64,000 nt of DNA from Gimesia alba (lineage in GTDB: Bacteria > Planctomycetota > Planctomycetia > Planctomycetales > Planctomycetaceae), in assembly GCF_007744675.1 (NCBI RefSeq), contig NZ_CP036269.1, forward strand, positions 3,885,546 through 3,949,545, given 5' to 3'. Each line of letters begins with the position of its first letter. Within the stretch, counting starts at the first letter, position 1. Of the stretch, positions 37,028 through 52,000 are shown piece after piece. The notes below the pieces were generated by a model, which was not told the DNA's origin, ran no database searches, and saw nothing but the letters and a program-made list of their open reading frames with translations. The translations under genes and the position numbers were made by a program.

Positions 37028-40000
37028 GTGAGATTATTAAAATGGCTGAATCAATGCTTCGGCAAAACAGACTCATCGCCTAATCTTAAGTACAAAAACT
37101 TTCGAGAAGACAGCAATGCGAGCCTGGAATTGATTCGATTGGAAGATCGAATTGTGCTCAACGTCAGTGCCGCTATCGGTGGCACTTCCAGTGATGTGCT
37201 CCAACTCAACCTCGATGCAGCTAACGATGAAGCGACTGTCTCTGTCGTAGACAGTGGTGCCACAATTCAAGTCGATGACGGGCTGGGCTTGCCCGGCAGC
37301 ATATTACAGTTTGATGCCAGCCAGATCTCATCAATTCTAGTCACTGGTACTGATCCTTCCCAAACCGTCCAGTTTCTTGGTCAGCAGGATTTGGTCATTA
37401 ACGGACCTGTCGACCTCACCGGTTTTTCAGGTGACGTCAATATCGGGATCGAACTTCAAATCGGCGTGGGAGAGCCTCCGCAATTCAATCCGGCCTCTAC
37501 AGTGACCTATCTGGGGCAATTCGAACTGACGGGGGATCAGCTCAATGTGGTACTGCCCAATGAGCTGAATGCCGATGATGCTTTTGTGATTCAGATCAAT
37601 GGTCCTAACCTCGAAATTCTAGATCCCGATCGTGCCAATCCCCTGCTCTTTTCGGCTCCTGCAGCAGGTCTGAATTCAATCCATGTCACCGGTGCCGATG
37701 GAGAAACGGATCTCCTGACGCTAAATTACGCAACGCCTGGCTTAAACGATATTGCTATTTCATTTGAAGGCGGTAGTGGTGGCAATGACGCTCTCGAATT
37801 TACGAATGGCACTTTTGACACTCTGACGCATAACTTAACCGGACCGGGAACGGGATCGATTGATTTCAGCGGCAATGGTACAACGGAAATCAGCTATACC
37901 GGTCTAGAACCCGTGTTGGGTGGGACCAGTACGGCCAACAACGTCGTCATCAATCTCCCCACATCAACTTTTGATGCCGTTCTGGAAAATTCAACAATTC
38001 CAGGAGAAATGCAAATCCGTAGCCTGAGTGCCGCATTTGAGTTCACCACGTTTGCTGCCCCCACGGATTCGCTTACCATCAACACATCCGGCGGCAACTC
38101 AGTGGTTGCCCTGGATTCGTTCGACGTCGCGTTTGCTCCCACAGATTTAATCATCAGCGGAAAACCGGGAGACACCTACCAGTTGACTGGAAATGATCTG
38201 TTAGCAGATTCGGTCTCGTTGACGTTATCCGGAGGCGCGACACTCGATCTGAGGACGTTTAACGAAACGATCAACGGATTTGTCCTCGAAGACGGCACCG
38301 TAATCGCTACCAGCGGCGTTCTCTCTGCCCAGTCTGATCTGGATCTACGCTCGGGCGCAGTCAAAGCCCAATTGAACGGTAACAACTTAATCAAAAATGG
38401 TATGGGCACCGTCATTCTCGACGCGGCCAATGGTTATACAGGCCAGACCATCATTAATGATGGTCTCTTGCAACTCGCACAGTCCTTCGCCATTCCCAAT
38501 ACGTCCAGTGTCGAGTTAGCATCCGTCACCAGCGTGCTCGACCTGAATGGCTTTGAAGCTTCGCTCACTTCACTCACTGGGACCGGCAAGGTACTTTTAG
38601 GTGCCGCGACTGGCATGCTTGATGTGAACCAGGCCACCGCTACGTCATCCACTTTCGCAGGCAGCATCAGCGGCGATGGTAGCCTGACCAAATCAGGAGC
38701 CGGTGAGTTTACGCTCTCCGGAAACAGTTCCTTCACTGGTTCGACGACGGTTCAAGGCGGTTTACTTGAAGTAGAAGGAACACTCAAAACATCAGACGTA
38801 ATCGTTTCCAATGGAGCGACGCTTGGGGGCTCTGGTAATATTGATGCCCCAGTGACCATTAATGCCGGTGGCGTTCTGAGCCCGGGTTCGAGCCCCGGAA
38901 TCCTCAGTACAGGAAATCTGACATTCGCAGCCGGTTCAACCCTGAACGTCGAAATTGACGGCACCATAGCAGGGACCGAGTACGACCAGATTCAAGTTGC
39001 CGGCACTGTTGATCTCACCGGAGCCACACTCAATCTGATCAGTACATTTACCGCCGCTGCCGGCGATGAATTCCTGTTGATCGATAACGATGATGTCGAC
39101 GCCATCGCTGGTACATTCGCTGGACTCGCAGAAGGTACACTGCTGACGTTCAATGGCAACCAGGTTTATATCACCTATCAGGGAGGCGACGGCAATGATG
39201 TCGCTTTAACTGTCAACACTCCCCCTGCTGCAGCTAACCAGAACTTCAATGTCGATGAAAATACTGTTGATACGACGTCTGTGGGAATGATCGTTTCAAC
39301 AGACCCTGACGTTCCCGCAGACAGCTTGACTTTCAGCGTTACTGGTGGAACCGGACAAACCGCCTTCAACGTCAGTGCATCCGGGGAAATTACTGTCGTC
39401 GATCAGAATCAACTCGACTACGAAGCTACGACTTCCTTCGACCTGGACATACTGGTCACCGATAGTGCAGGTGCCACGGACACAGCCACGATTACCATCA
39501 ACCTGAATCCAGTGAATGACAACGCTCCCATCGTCAACAATCAAATTCGTAATGTGGATGAAAACACGCTGGACGGAACGAACGTTGGATTGGCTATCAT
39601 CGCAACCGACGCCGATCTTCCCAATGATCTGCTCACATTTTCCGAAACAGGTGGAACTGGTGCAGCTGCCTTCGACATCGATTCCAGTGGCCAGATTACT
39701 GTCGCTGACCAGAGCCTATTGGACTATGAAACAACAGCGTCCTTCACTCTGGATGTCCTTGTTACCGATGGCGCCGGAGCCACAGATACGGCGACGATTA
39801 CCATCAACCTGAATCCAGTGAATGACAACGCTCCCATCGTCAACAATCAAATTCGTAATGTGGATGAAAACACGCTGAACGGAACGAACGCTGGATTGGC
39901 TATCATCGCAACCGACGCTGATCTCCCCAATGATCTGCTCACATTTTCCGAAACAGGTGGAACTGGTGCAGCTGCCTTCGACATCGATTCCAGTGGCCAG

Positions 40001-43000
40001 ATTACTGTCGCTGACCAGAGCCTATTGGACTACGAAACAACAGCGTCCTTCACTCTGGATGTCCTTGTTACCGATGGTGCCGGAGCCACAGATACGGCGA
40101 CGATTACCATCAACCTCAACCCGTTAAACGATAACGCACCAGTTGTCGCGAATCAGACTCGCGACATTGATGAAAACGCTTTGAATGGTACATCCGTCGG
40201 TGTTGCCATCGTCGCCTCCGATGCCGACGAACCGGGTGACACACTGACCTTCACCGAAACCGGCGGAACCGGAACAGCCGCCTTCGACATCACCTCAGGT
40301 GGACAGATCGTCGTCGCAGATCAGAGCCTGCTCAACTTCGAAACCAATCCGACCTACACCTTAGATATCCTTGTCGACGACAACGCCGGCAGTACCACCG
40401 CAGCAACCATCACCATCAATCTCAATGACCTTATCGAAACGCTGTTTGTTGATGCAGGAGACTGGTCGGTCAACGACATCACCATCGTCAGAGATGGAAC
40501 GCAACTCCGTGTACTTGAAACAGGGACCATGAATGAAATTGTTCCCTCGCACAATTTTGCCAGTGTTTCCAGTGTTTCAATTACTGGAAACGGCTTAGAT
40601 AACACACTGAGACTCGACTCGAGTGGCGGTAGTTATATTCCAGCTGGCGGCATCAGTTTCGACGGCGGTGCAGGAACAAACACACTGCTTGCAGCGAATC
40701 AAACCAATGACTGGTTAATTGACGGCGCAAACGCGGGCAGCCTTCTTTCGGGAACAGTCACGTTCACAAATGTAGAAAACCTGACCGGAGGCAGCGATGT
40801 CGACACATTTACGATCACCGGCTCACAAGCCTTAAATCTACTGGGAGGATTGGGCAACGACATCTTCCTGTTCAGCAGTGACGCTTCTCTATTGAGCGGA
40901 ACCATTGATGGTCAGGGAGGTTCCGACCATCTCGATCTAACAAACTATACGACGAATCTAGCAGTTACCTTAACCGCCATCGGCAGTACGGATGGTTTTG
41001 AAGGAACTGAGTCAGCTAAATCCGTCACTTTTACAAATATCGATCAACTAACTGGTGGTTCAGGTATCAACTCACTAACTGGCATCGACAGCGTCGCCAG
41101 CTGGACCCTCAACGGGGCCAATACATACCAAAGCACAAACTCGCTCGGATTCAGCAATTTTGTGAACCTCAATGGGGGAAGTGACGCTGACACGTTTGAT
41201 GTTACACCTGATTCAGAAGCATTCCAGATCACAGGCGGCAATCCTACTTCGAACCCGGGGGGAGACACGCTCAACGTAGACACCTCGGCAGCCGGGACCG
41301 CACTGGTTTCCAACGGCAGCAACGGTTCGGGCAGTGTCACAGGAACTTTTCCTACAATTAGCTACAGCGAAATCGAAAACTTCGCCATATCGGGTGTCGT
41401 CGATATTCAACTGGAAGGAACAACCGGCGACGATGTCATCGAAGTTCTTGTTGTCGGTCCCAACATCGAATATCGTCTGGGAGGAACGCTGATCGGCACC
41501 AGTTCGCTGACTGACACCAATAGTATTACGGTCAATGCCGGCAATGGAGACGATAGTTTGACCGTCGATAGTGCCCTCGCCGCAGAAGGCATTGCTGTTG
41601 ACTATGACGGCGAAGGGAACAACTCCACAAACCCGGGAGATGTATTGAACCTGCTGGGGACAACAACTTCTGTCGAATATTATTTCACAGACAGCAGTTC
41701 CGGTTCCATTCGCATCGACGGCGCGATGAGTGACTTCATCACCTATACAGGCCTGGAACCAATCACATCAACGATCAACGCAGTAGATGTCACTCTTTAT
41801 TACAGTGGTGTTGCTGAAACGATTTCCATCACTGATGCGGGCGGCGGCCAGACCATGATTACCTCCACCGCCGGTGAAACACTGACATTCACGAACCCCA
41901 CCGGCATCGTCACCATCAATACCGGTGATGGCGCTGACGTGATCAATCTCAATTCACTGGCGACCAGTTTTACGGCATCCCTGGTGATTAATGGCGACGG
42001 TGACGTAGATACCCTGAATTCCAACGGTAGCATTTCTCTGGATACTGGGAAGATGCTGGAATGGAACATTGAGACGATCAACGTCGCCAATAGCATTACC
42101 CTGACTGCAGCAGGGATCGCATTTAATGCAAACGAAGTGAATCTGGATGGCGATCTTGTTTCCACGAACGTATCGGGCAATGCGACGGCAGTGAATGTCC
42201 TCGGTTCGGCTGGCGGTGCCGATATTCAGGACGCCGTTGACGTTGCCGGGACCGGCGGCATCATTAATGTTGCAGCGGGAAACTACCTCAACACAGGGAC
42301 TCTCGACATTGATGAATCCGTTTCGATTCTGGGAGCAGGCAAAGAGGTCGTCGAAATTCGCAAATCGGGGGCACCGACAAACAACTTTGACATTGCCGTT
42401 AATATTTCTGCCAGTGACGTGAGCATTGCCGGCGCCCAACTCGGCTGGGAGACGCACTCTTCCACCACCGATTACCAGGGCTATGTCGTCTACACAACAG
42501 CCGACAACACCACTCTAAATAACCTGTTGTTTGGTGATAATTATCGCAGCGCCGTCGTTTTTGAAGGTGCCAACAATCTCGAAGTGTCTGATTCGATCTT
42601 TGAAGGAAAATTCGGTCGAGCCGCCATCCGAGACGGAGACGGCGGTAGTGGCGAAAATTTCCTGATCACCCGCAATGAATTCCGCGCCGACCATTTCCGC
42701 TGGGGGCCGATCGCCATTGGTCCGCAAGGCACATTCGGCGATCCTAACAATTTCGCTTTCAGTGGTGAGGTTTCCTATAACTATTTTGGCAACGGTCTTG
42801 AAGCAGGCTCGTTCCAGGAAGCCGGCGATCAGAATTATACGGTTACGATTACGAATGGCGGTATGACTGCCGACGGGTTGGATATCATCCACAACACCTT
42901 CGACTGGCAGGATTCCTCTACAACCAACGGCAACGGCATCTATGCCCAGCCTGGTGGCGTTTACTTTGATCCATCGCTCTCTGTGGCTGTAGGTACTGTT

Positions 43001-46000
43001 AATATCACCGACAATATTTTCAACGGCTTTAGCTACGAAGGTCCTCAGCCGACGACAGAACCACTCTGGAATCCAACCGGTGGTGTCTTTGGTGGAGCAC
43101 TAGAATTTGATGGTGTCGACGACTTTGGTTTGTTCCAGGATGCTAACTTCGATGTCGGCGAATCCGGCACACTCAGTTTCTGGGTGAATATGGATGATCA
43201 AGGACGCCGCAATCAGTTCTTTGAAGGCCCGAATAATGGCGGCATGGAATTTCAATACCGCACCAACGGCGGCGGTCAGTTTTTCGGCAGCCCGAACCGA
43301 AATGACGGCAACGGAAACACCTATGTTATCCAAGACGGCTCTGCTGGCGGCACAACCGGCGTCTGGCAAAACATTCAATATACGTGGGATTTCAATGGTG
43401 GCGTGAATCCCGAAATGCATCTGTATATCGACGGCGTCGAAGTCGGCTACCTCAGCTCCACTTACGATTCTGATCTCTCACAGTGGACCGCGACGGTCAG
43501 CACCGTAAATGAGCTGATGAATGTTGGCCGCGATCCTGGAAGCGGTCGTTTCTTTGATGGATTGATGGACGATGTGGGCTGGTTTGATCAGGCTCTGAAC
43601 CAAACCGACCTGGATACGATTCGAACAACGGGCGTCGCGACTCTGTCCGCTGATGCCCGCCTCGTTGCCCACTGGGACTTCGATCAGACTGCCGGTGATA
43701 TAGCCATCGACAACGTCAACGGCATTCAGATGTTCCTTGCTACAGACGGCATCGTCCCCTTCGGTCCGGAATTTCAGACAACAGCCGGTCAGTTCGGCGG
43801 CGCGCTGGAATTCGATGGTCTCGATGATTTCGCCACTTTCCAAGATGCGAGTTTTGATGTCGGCCGCAAAGGGACATTGAATTTCTGGGTTAACATGGAT
43901 GATGTCGGCAGACGGAACCAGTTCTTCGAAGGCCCGGATAACGGTGGCCTGGAATTCCAGTATCGTACCAACGGTGGTGGACAGTTCTATGGTCGAACGC
44001 AAGATGGTGCCGACTTCACAATTCAGCAGGGTGGCCAGGCCGGCGTTGCGGGAATCTGGACCAACATCCAATATACGTGGGACGCCGACACCGGCGAAAT
44101 GCACATCTACATTAATGGTTCCGAGGAACCCTATCTTTCCTCGTTTGATGAAAACCTGGCTGGCTTCGACAGTACTCACTTTACTGATACGATCAATGGC
44201 TTGATGAACGTCGGACGCGATCCGGGTGATGCAGGACGTTATTTTGACGGGCTGATGGATGACATCGGCTGGTTTAACGATGTCTTAAGCGTCTCCGAGC
44301 GGGCTGACATCATGAACAATGGTGTCGCCGCCCTGGCAGGCGATACTCGCCTTGTCGCACACTGGGATCTGGATGATGCAGCAGGTACTACCATCGTCTC
44401 AGGCGACAGTGGCACCAATATTACCCTCTATCTACAGGCGGAACCTCCTCTGCCCCCTATTGAAGGCTTTGGCGTCATCGCACCGCTAAATGCAAACGTC
44501 ACATACAATGCCTTTAATGGTAACGATCTCGATTCCAATGTGACCTTAAACTCGACCAATGTCTTCGGCGACCCGTTGTTCGCTTATGCCAACGATCCTC
44601 TGTTTGTCAGTACCGACTCTCTGGAAGAACAGTTCACAATCGGCTTCGGTTCTTCGGCCGCCTACACTTCATCTGAGTTCGCCAGCGACACGAACACGAC
44701 AACGCCGCATATTGGAGCATACCAAAATCCCCCTACTCTGTATCCGGGTCTGTATGGTACCGGTGATATCGTCATCTTTGGAACCGGCGAAGACGACCAG
44801 CTAGAATTGACTCTCACTGGTGAAGACACAGCCACGTTTGTACTGACGCGCGATATCGGCGGCCTCGGTGAGACGATTCTCGGGACTGTCGCCATCACTG
44901 ACGTCACCTCAATCACCTTCAATGGACTGGGTGGCGATGATGTCTTGATTATCAACCAACCCGACAACCTGTTCTTTAATGCGGAAAATGGAATCATCTT
45001 TAACGGTGGTTCACAGAACAACGACGGTAATTCTCTGGGAATTGCGGGTATTGACGGCGATACACTGGTCATCAATCACAGTACGCCGCTCGAAGCCGAC
45101 TCTGTCGCTTACGTCTTTACCCCCGACAGTGTTACCGCCGAAGGGGAAGACGGCATCATTACAATTTCCGATGCCACCCTAAGTGACGGTTCAACCACGA
45201 TCACGTTTACTGGTCTGGAACCAATCATCGACAACCTGCTTGTCGCTAACCGTATTTTTGATTTCACGGACGCCACTGAAACAATCTCCCTCTCAGACGA
45301 TGGCGTTGCCGGCGATAATTATTCGTATATTGACTCCACACTCAGCGAATCAGTGCTCTTCCTCGATCCGACGAGTTCGATCACGATTCGTACTGACAGT
45401 GCAGGAACACCAACAGGCATCGATACGATTCTGATTGACAGTCTCGACAGTTCCTTCAACGCCAGCTTGACAATCCTGGCCGGCAGCGATGATAGCGTCA
45501 CCTTTCAGTCAGCAACAAACCTGGTCACAGGAGACCTGTTTGTCACCGCAGAAACCGTTGACATTCTGGCCAACATCGATGCGGCCTCGGTTGAGATCAG
45601 CTCTTCCGGCGTCACCAGCACCACATTCAACGGGGGAACGGTAACAACCACCGGTTCTCAACTCTATCACGATGCGGTCAACTTTGTCACAAATTCGACA
45701 CTCACCAGCACTGGTGGAAGCAATATTGAATTCGAATCAACCATTGATGGTGCCATCGATCTGATCATTGACACGATCGGCAATACCATTTTGGGAGGTG
45801 CTGTTGGTACGTCAGCACCTCTGACCAGTCTGATAACCACTGCCGGCGGTACTACTCAAATCAATGGCGGCAGTATCAATACGACGGGTGCTCAGATTTT
45901 TAATGACGATGTCACTCTGGGAATGAATACCATTCTCACAAGTTCCGGTAGCGGGGCCATTACATTTGACCAGACGTTAAACGGTGCATTTTCACTCGGT

Positions 46001-49000
46001 CTTAACACGGATGGCACAACCAACTTTAATGGCTTCGTGGGTAATACAGATGCTTTAACCGGTCTTGCCACTGACGCCAACGGGTCTACTAACATTAATG
46101 GTGGCAGTATCGCAACGACTGGATCGCAAATATTTAACAATGCAGTTCTGCTTGGGGCAGATGCGACTCTCAGTAGTGCTGCGAGCGGCGATATCGCATT
46201 CATGTCCACTTTGAATGGGACTTTTGCTCTGAACGTCAACACAGGCGGAACAACCCTGTTTAACAATCAGGTGGGAAATACTGCAGAACTGACCAGCCTG
46301 ACCACTGATACTACTGGAACCACCCAGATCAATGGTGGCAGCGTCACGACTTCCGGAAGTCAGACATTCCATGATGCAGTTTCTCTGGGGGTAACAACGT
46401 CCTTTTCGGCCACCACAGCAGGTGATATCACTTTTGACTCAACACTGACTGGTGGCGCTGGTATTTTGATTACAGTCAAAGCAACCAACGATGTCGTATT
46501 CAACGATGCAGTCTCCACCGACGGCAATGTGACCGTCCAGGCGGACTCTGACACCTCGGGTGCCGGTGATTTCACTATGCTATCCGGCTCCAGCCTGGAT
46601 GCCGGCACGGGAACAATTAACATTGATGGTGCCAACGTTACCGCGCGTTCTTTAAGTACAACCAATGGTTCTGCAACCTCTGTCACTATTGACGCGAATA
46701 ACGGGGACGTGACCACCAGTGATACCGGCGTGAATTCACTCGGTGATGTTACGATCAACGCCACGGGAACCATCACCCTTGAAGATGGCGGTATCAATAC
46801 CGGCGAAGGGGGAAGTGTTCTCGTTCAGGCACAAAGTGATGTCTTATCCACCGGCACTGGAATCGATACTACGCTGGGTGCAGCCTCTGGTGGTACGATT
46901 ACGATCACATCCAATCTGGGCAAAGTCGATATTTCAAACGGCAGCCTGCTTACGGGCGATGGGGGAAATATTGATATTGATTCCCTTACCGAATTCACTG
47001 CCGTAAACAGCAGTTTCAACACAACCTCAGGCACTGGTGGCGGTAAAGTAGACATCAACACGTCCGCTGGCAGCAGTTCTATTACCGATGGCGGAATCAG
47101 TGTCAACGGCGCGGGAACCATCCTGGTAGTAGCGAAAGGCGTCACTTCGGACGTCCTGATTTCTTCAGAACTTACCAGCTTGGACGGCAGTATCACAGTT
47201 CTGGCTGACAATGATATTACACTAACATCTACGGCAAAGATCATCAGTCAGGCCAGCGGTTCCATCACGTTAACAGCAGACAATGACGGTTCCAGCGCGG
47301 GCAGTATCACCATGGATTCCGGCAGCACCGTCGAATCACAGGGCGGACTCGTTCAACTCTCAGCTTACGACAATATTGCTGTCTCTTCCATCACGACCAC
47401 CGGCGGTCGTGTCGATCTTACATCCACCAATGGTAGTATCACAGACAATGACATAACGCCGGCCAAAAATGTGACCGCAAATCAGTTGGTCATTAATGCC
47501 AACATGGGAATCGGACAACTGGCGGATGCCATCGACACCTCCATTTCGTTTCTGGAAGCCGACGCTGGCACGGGCGGACTCTTCCTGGACAACATGGGCG
47601 ACCTGACTGTTGGTGGTATTACAGCTCAGGTCGGTCTCGATGCCGACCTGGAGATCCTGGTAAATGTCATGGGGACGCTCGACATTACTGAAAACGTCCA
47701 ATCGACGACTGGCTCCGTCACGTTTGACGCCACTGACACACTAACTGTCGATCTTGCAACAACAATTACCACTTTCGGCACCGGTGCCCTGCTGCTCACA
47801 TCCACTCGAAATATTAAACTTAACAGTGGAAGCAACCTGAAAACGGTTAATGGCGGCATCACACTTCTTGCCAATAATGGCGGCATCACGACTGGTGATT
47901 TCACTGGTATCGAAGCCGACAACGCAGGTATTCAGACTTCGGGAACCGGAAATATTTCGATCACGGGCTTTGGTGGAACAGATGCCCTGACAGGCAGTCA
48001 TCATGGCGTATACCTGCATTCCGGCACCACGGTCATTTCAACTGATACGGGAGTCTCGGCCGGTACCATTACCATCAATGGCACGGGTGGGACAGGACTG
48101 GATACAAACCAGGGCGTCCTGATTGAAGGGGCATCGACCAATGTGACTTCCACCGATGGGAACATCGAGATCACAGCTGACGCCAGTGCCGGCGCTGGTT
48201 TCCAACTGCTTGATCAGGCAACGATTCTTTCCAATGGAACCGGTGCCAACGCAGCCACAATTACCATTAACGGTACGACCACATCCGACCATACTGGAGT
48301 CACGATTCAAAGTCTGGTGCAATCAACAGACGGAAGTATTTCAGTCACGGGAGCATCAACTGGCGGTGGTTCTGCTTCAACAGGAACATCAATTCAAACA
48401 TCCGCCGGACAAATGATCTCCACCAACGGCGATATTTCGATCAATGGTACCTCAAACGGCGATGATGGAATCGAAATCTCGAACATGTCTGATGTCTCTG
48501 CTTCCGGCACTGGTAACATCGAACTGATCGGTGAATCCACTGGTTCGGGTAGTGGAATTAACTTGGACACAACCATCAAGAGTCAGACCGGAACCGTCAG
48601 CCTCACAGCGGAAGATGACATTCTGCTGGGAAGCGTCGCGCTGATCGACTCGACTTCAGGAACAATCACTTTAACCGCTGACAATGCGGCAGGAAATAAC
48701 GGTGATTCAATCACAATGACCGATGGGTCTTTGATTGATGCCGGAACCGGTGACATTGGCCTCACAGCTGATGGCGATGTCCTTTCAGGTGGCCTGCTGA
48801 CAACAGGTACCGTCAACATTGATTCTCTTTCAGCTTCCATCAGTGATAACGGCGACAGTCATACAGACATTGTGGCTACGACGGCTGTTCTCAATGCCGT
48901 CACCGGGATCGGTGATGGAAATCCACTGGAAACAGAAATCAGCACGCTCTCTGCCACGGTATCCGGCATTGGCGGCCTCTTCATAGAGAACACGGGGGTC

Positions 49001-52000
49001 GTTGAACTGCTTGATCTCTCCTCTTTTGATGGTGAAATCAGCGTCAACGCCACAGGCAGCATCACGGCAACCTCCGTTGTCTCGACAAACAACTCAGCCA
49101 ACGATGATCACGATATCACTTTAACAGCAACGGGCACCAGCAGTGATATTCTAGTGACCACAATTACGACCGTCGGGAATGCAGATGTCATACTGACTGC
49201 GGACGACGGTATTCTCGATACCAATGGAGCTGATACGAATCGGATTACCGCTGACAATTTAATGCTAACATCCAGCAGTGCTGATGGGACTCAGGATGGA
49301 ATCGATGTTGACACCGATGTCAACTCACTCACCGCTAACGTGAATACAAACGCCGGCGGAATTCACATTGATGAAGTGGACGGCATTACCCTTTCGCAAC
49401 TGATGACTTTCGATGGTTTTATTACCGTTAATGCTGCCGGAACTATTGAAGTCCTCGACGTCAATTCCACGAACAACTCCGCTTCCGATATCAACAACGG
49501 TATCACACTGACTGCAACCGGCGCTGATAGTGACATCATTGTCACAACATTAACAGCCCAGAACACCGCCGACATCACTTTGAATTCAGATCGTGATGTA
49601 CTCGATTCTGACAGCACCGACATGAATATCACGACCGGCGATCAATTGACGATTGTTGCCGGACGTAATATCGGTGGCATCACCAGTATCTTTACCGAAG
49701 CTGGTTTTGATCCACTGCAGACAACCGTAAATCATCTCGACCTGACCAGTGATAACATCATCGCCATCCACAATACAGGTACCTCGCCTGAATTGATCAA
49801 TCTGGACGCAGGCACGGGCTCAGTGGGAACCACATTCATCAAAGCAACAGGTGGCGCACTGGATGCCTCACTCACAACGGGAATTCACAATACACAGGAC
49901 ACCATCGGTTTTGTTTCCGATGTTTCGATCACCGTACCGACCGGATTGCAAACAGCAAACCTGCGTCTGGATGCGCCTGATATCATCGATGCTGGCGGTG
50001 GAGACCTTGATATTAACGCCGTTGATGCAATTCTGTTCCAGTCCATGTCTGCAGAAACCGTTACGATCACAGCACAGCAGTTTGATGGTACCGCTACTGG
50101 CAGTGATTTTAATATTACCAACGACTCCCCTGCCCTGGAACTCGTCGACCTGAATACCGATTCGATGGCTTTGACCGGAGGCACAGACACAAATATCTCG
50201 CTGACATCAGCCGGTAGTGTGACTGTTACGAATCTGGTCCAGACATTAGGAACCGGTACTCTATTCATCGAAACGACAAACACCGACGCCGACCTGATTC
50301 TGAATCAGAACATCCAAAGCGAGACGGGCAGTGTTACGATTGAAACCGCCGATGACATTGTCTTTAATGGTTCGAGCCACCTGATCAGCACTTCTGGTGA
50401 TGTTAAACTGACTGCAGATGCCGACAATGGCGCCGGTGGACTGTTTGGCGGGATCACAATGGCCGATGGCACAGTCATCAATGCCGGTGATGGTGCAGTC
50501 ACTCTGACAGCAACAGATGACATTACTATTGGTCAGATCATCACAACTAACGCCACCGACTTCGCGATTCACCTGGAAACCGAAGGTAGTGTAACCGACG
50601 CCGGAGACAACGCCGGCGAAGACCTGATCGCCAATGCATCCGGCGCCCGCGTCACGATCATCGCTGCTCTGGGAGCCGGTAAGGTCGCTGATTTGAATGG
50701 GGAAATCGAAACACAGGTCGACCAGATCAATATCACCAACCAGACCTCAGGCGAGATCCGGATCATTGAAACAGACGCCGTGGTAATTCACGATATTCTA
50801 CAGACCACGGCGGGTGACATTCATGTTTTCGCAGGCGGCAATATTCTGTTGTCCGGTCTGATTGAAACAGCCACCGACCATGTCTTGCTCGACTCCCAAG
50901 CTGCAATCACTGATCAAAACGATGGTGTTCCGGGGCAGCTCAATATTAATGCGATGAGCCTGGATCTGAACGCAGTTACCGGAATCGGCGTGGGAGACAC
51001 ACTCGAACTAAGTGTTGACTCTTTCTCAGCTGACACCACCGACGGCGACATCCTTCTTCACAATACCGCCAGTAATTCTGTCATCGCCACCAGTATTACC
51101 ACCGGAACCGGTAATATCGCGCTGGCACAGATTGGCGACGAAGCATTAACCATCGACCTGGCAACCACTCAGGATGGAACCATTACCATCTCCAACGAAG
51201 GAGATGCGCAATCCGATATTCTAGAGCTGACCTCAATCTCGGCTGGAGGCGCGACTCCGGAAATCAATGTCTCAACCATTAACTTCGGAAACATTCTGCT
51301 CGGAGATCTCGCCGCATTGGATGGAGTCATCTCCATCGTTTCAGCAGGAGAAATCAATGACGCGTTCAACGATCAGATGACTCCGGAGATCGATCTGAAC
51401 GCCGCTTCCGGTTCGATCATGCTGCAGGCAGTTAACGGAATCGGTAATAATCAAGCGGTCGAACTGGCCAGCGGAACCCTTTCCATTGATTCCGGGACAG
51501 GCAACATTGACGTTTCCAACACAGCTTCAGCGGCAACAGGCTCTGTTCGGATCACACTACTGACCACAGGCAGCGGCTCAATTGACTATTCACAAATCGG
51601 TGGAGAAGATGCCGCCTTCGAAGAAATCACCACAACAGATTCTGACATCACCATTCAGTCAGATGGTGCAGCTCTGTTTGAAAATCCTGGTGCATTGACG
51701 AATGTTGTTTCTACCGGCGGTGCAGGTACGATTCAAGTGATGGCTACCGGCGTGAATTCATCGATTGAAATCAATGACGGCTTCAGCACAGCTGGTGGCA
51801 CCATTGATCTGACCGCACAAAACAGCCTGATTTTTGGTGGCAACGGTGATATCAACTCATCGAATGGGAAAATCACACTTCTCGCCGACTCGGCCTCGAT
51901 GGGAGCTGGCGGTGGTGGCATCACCATGTCGGACGGCACAGTCTTTGATGCTGGAACTGGAACTCTCGATTTGCAAGCTGGCGATGATATTACCATCGGC

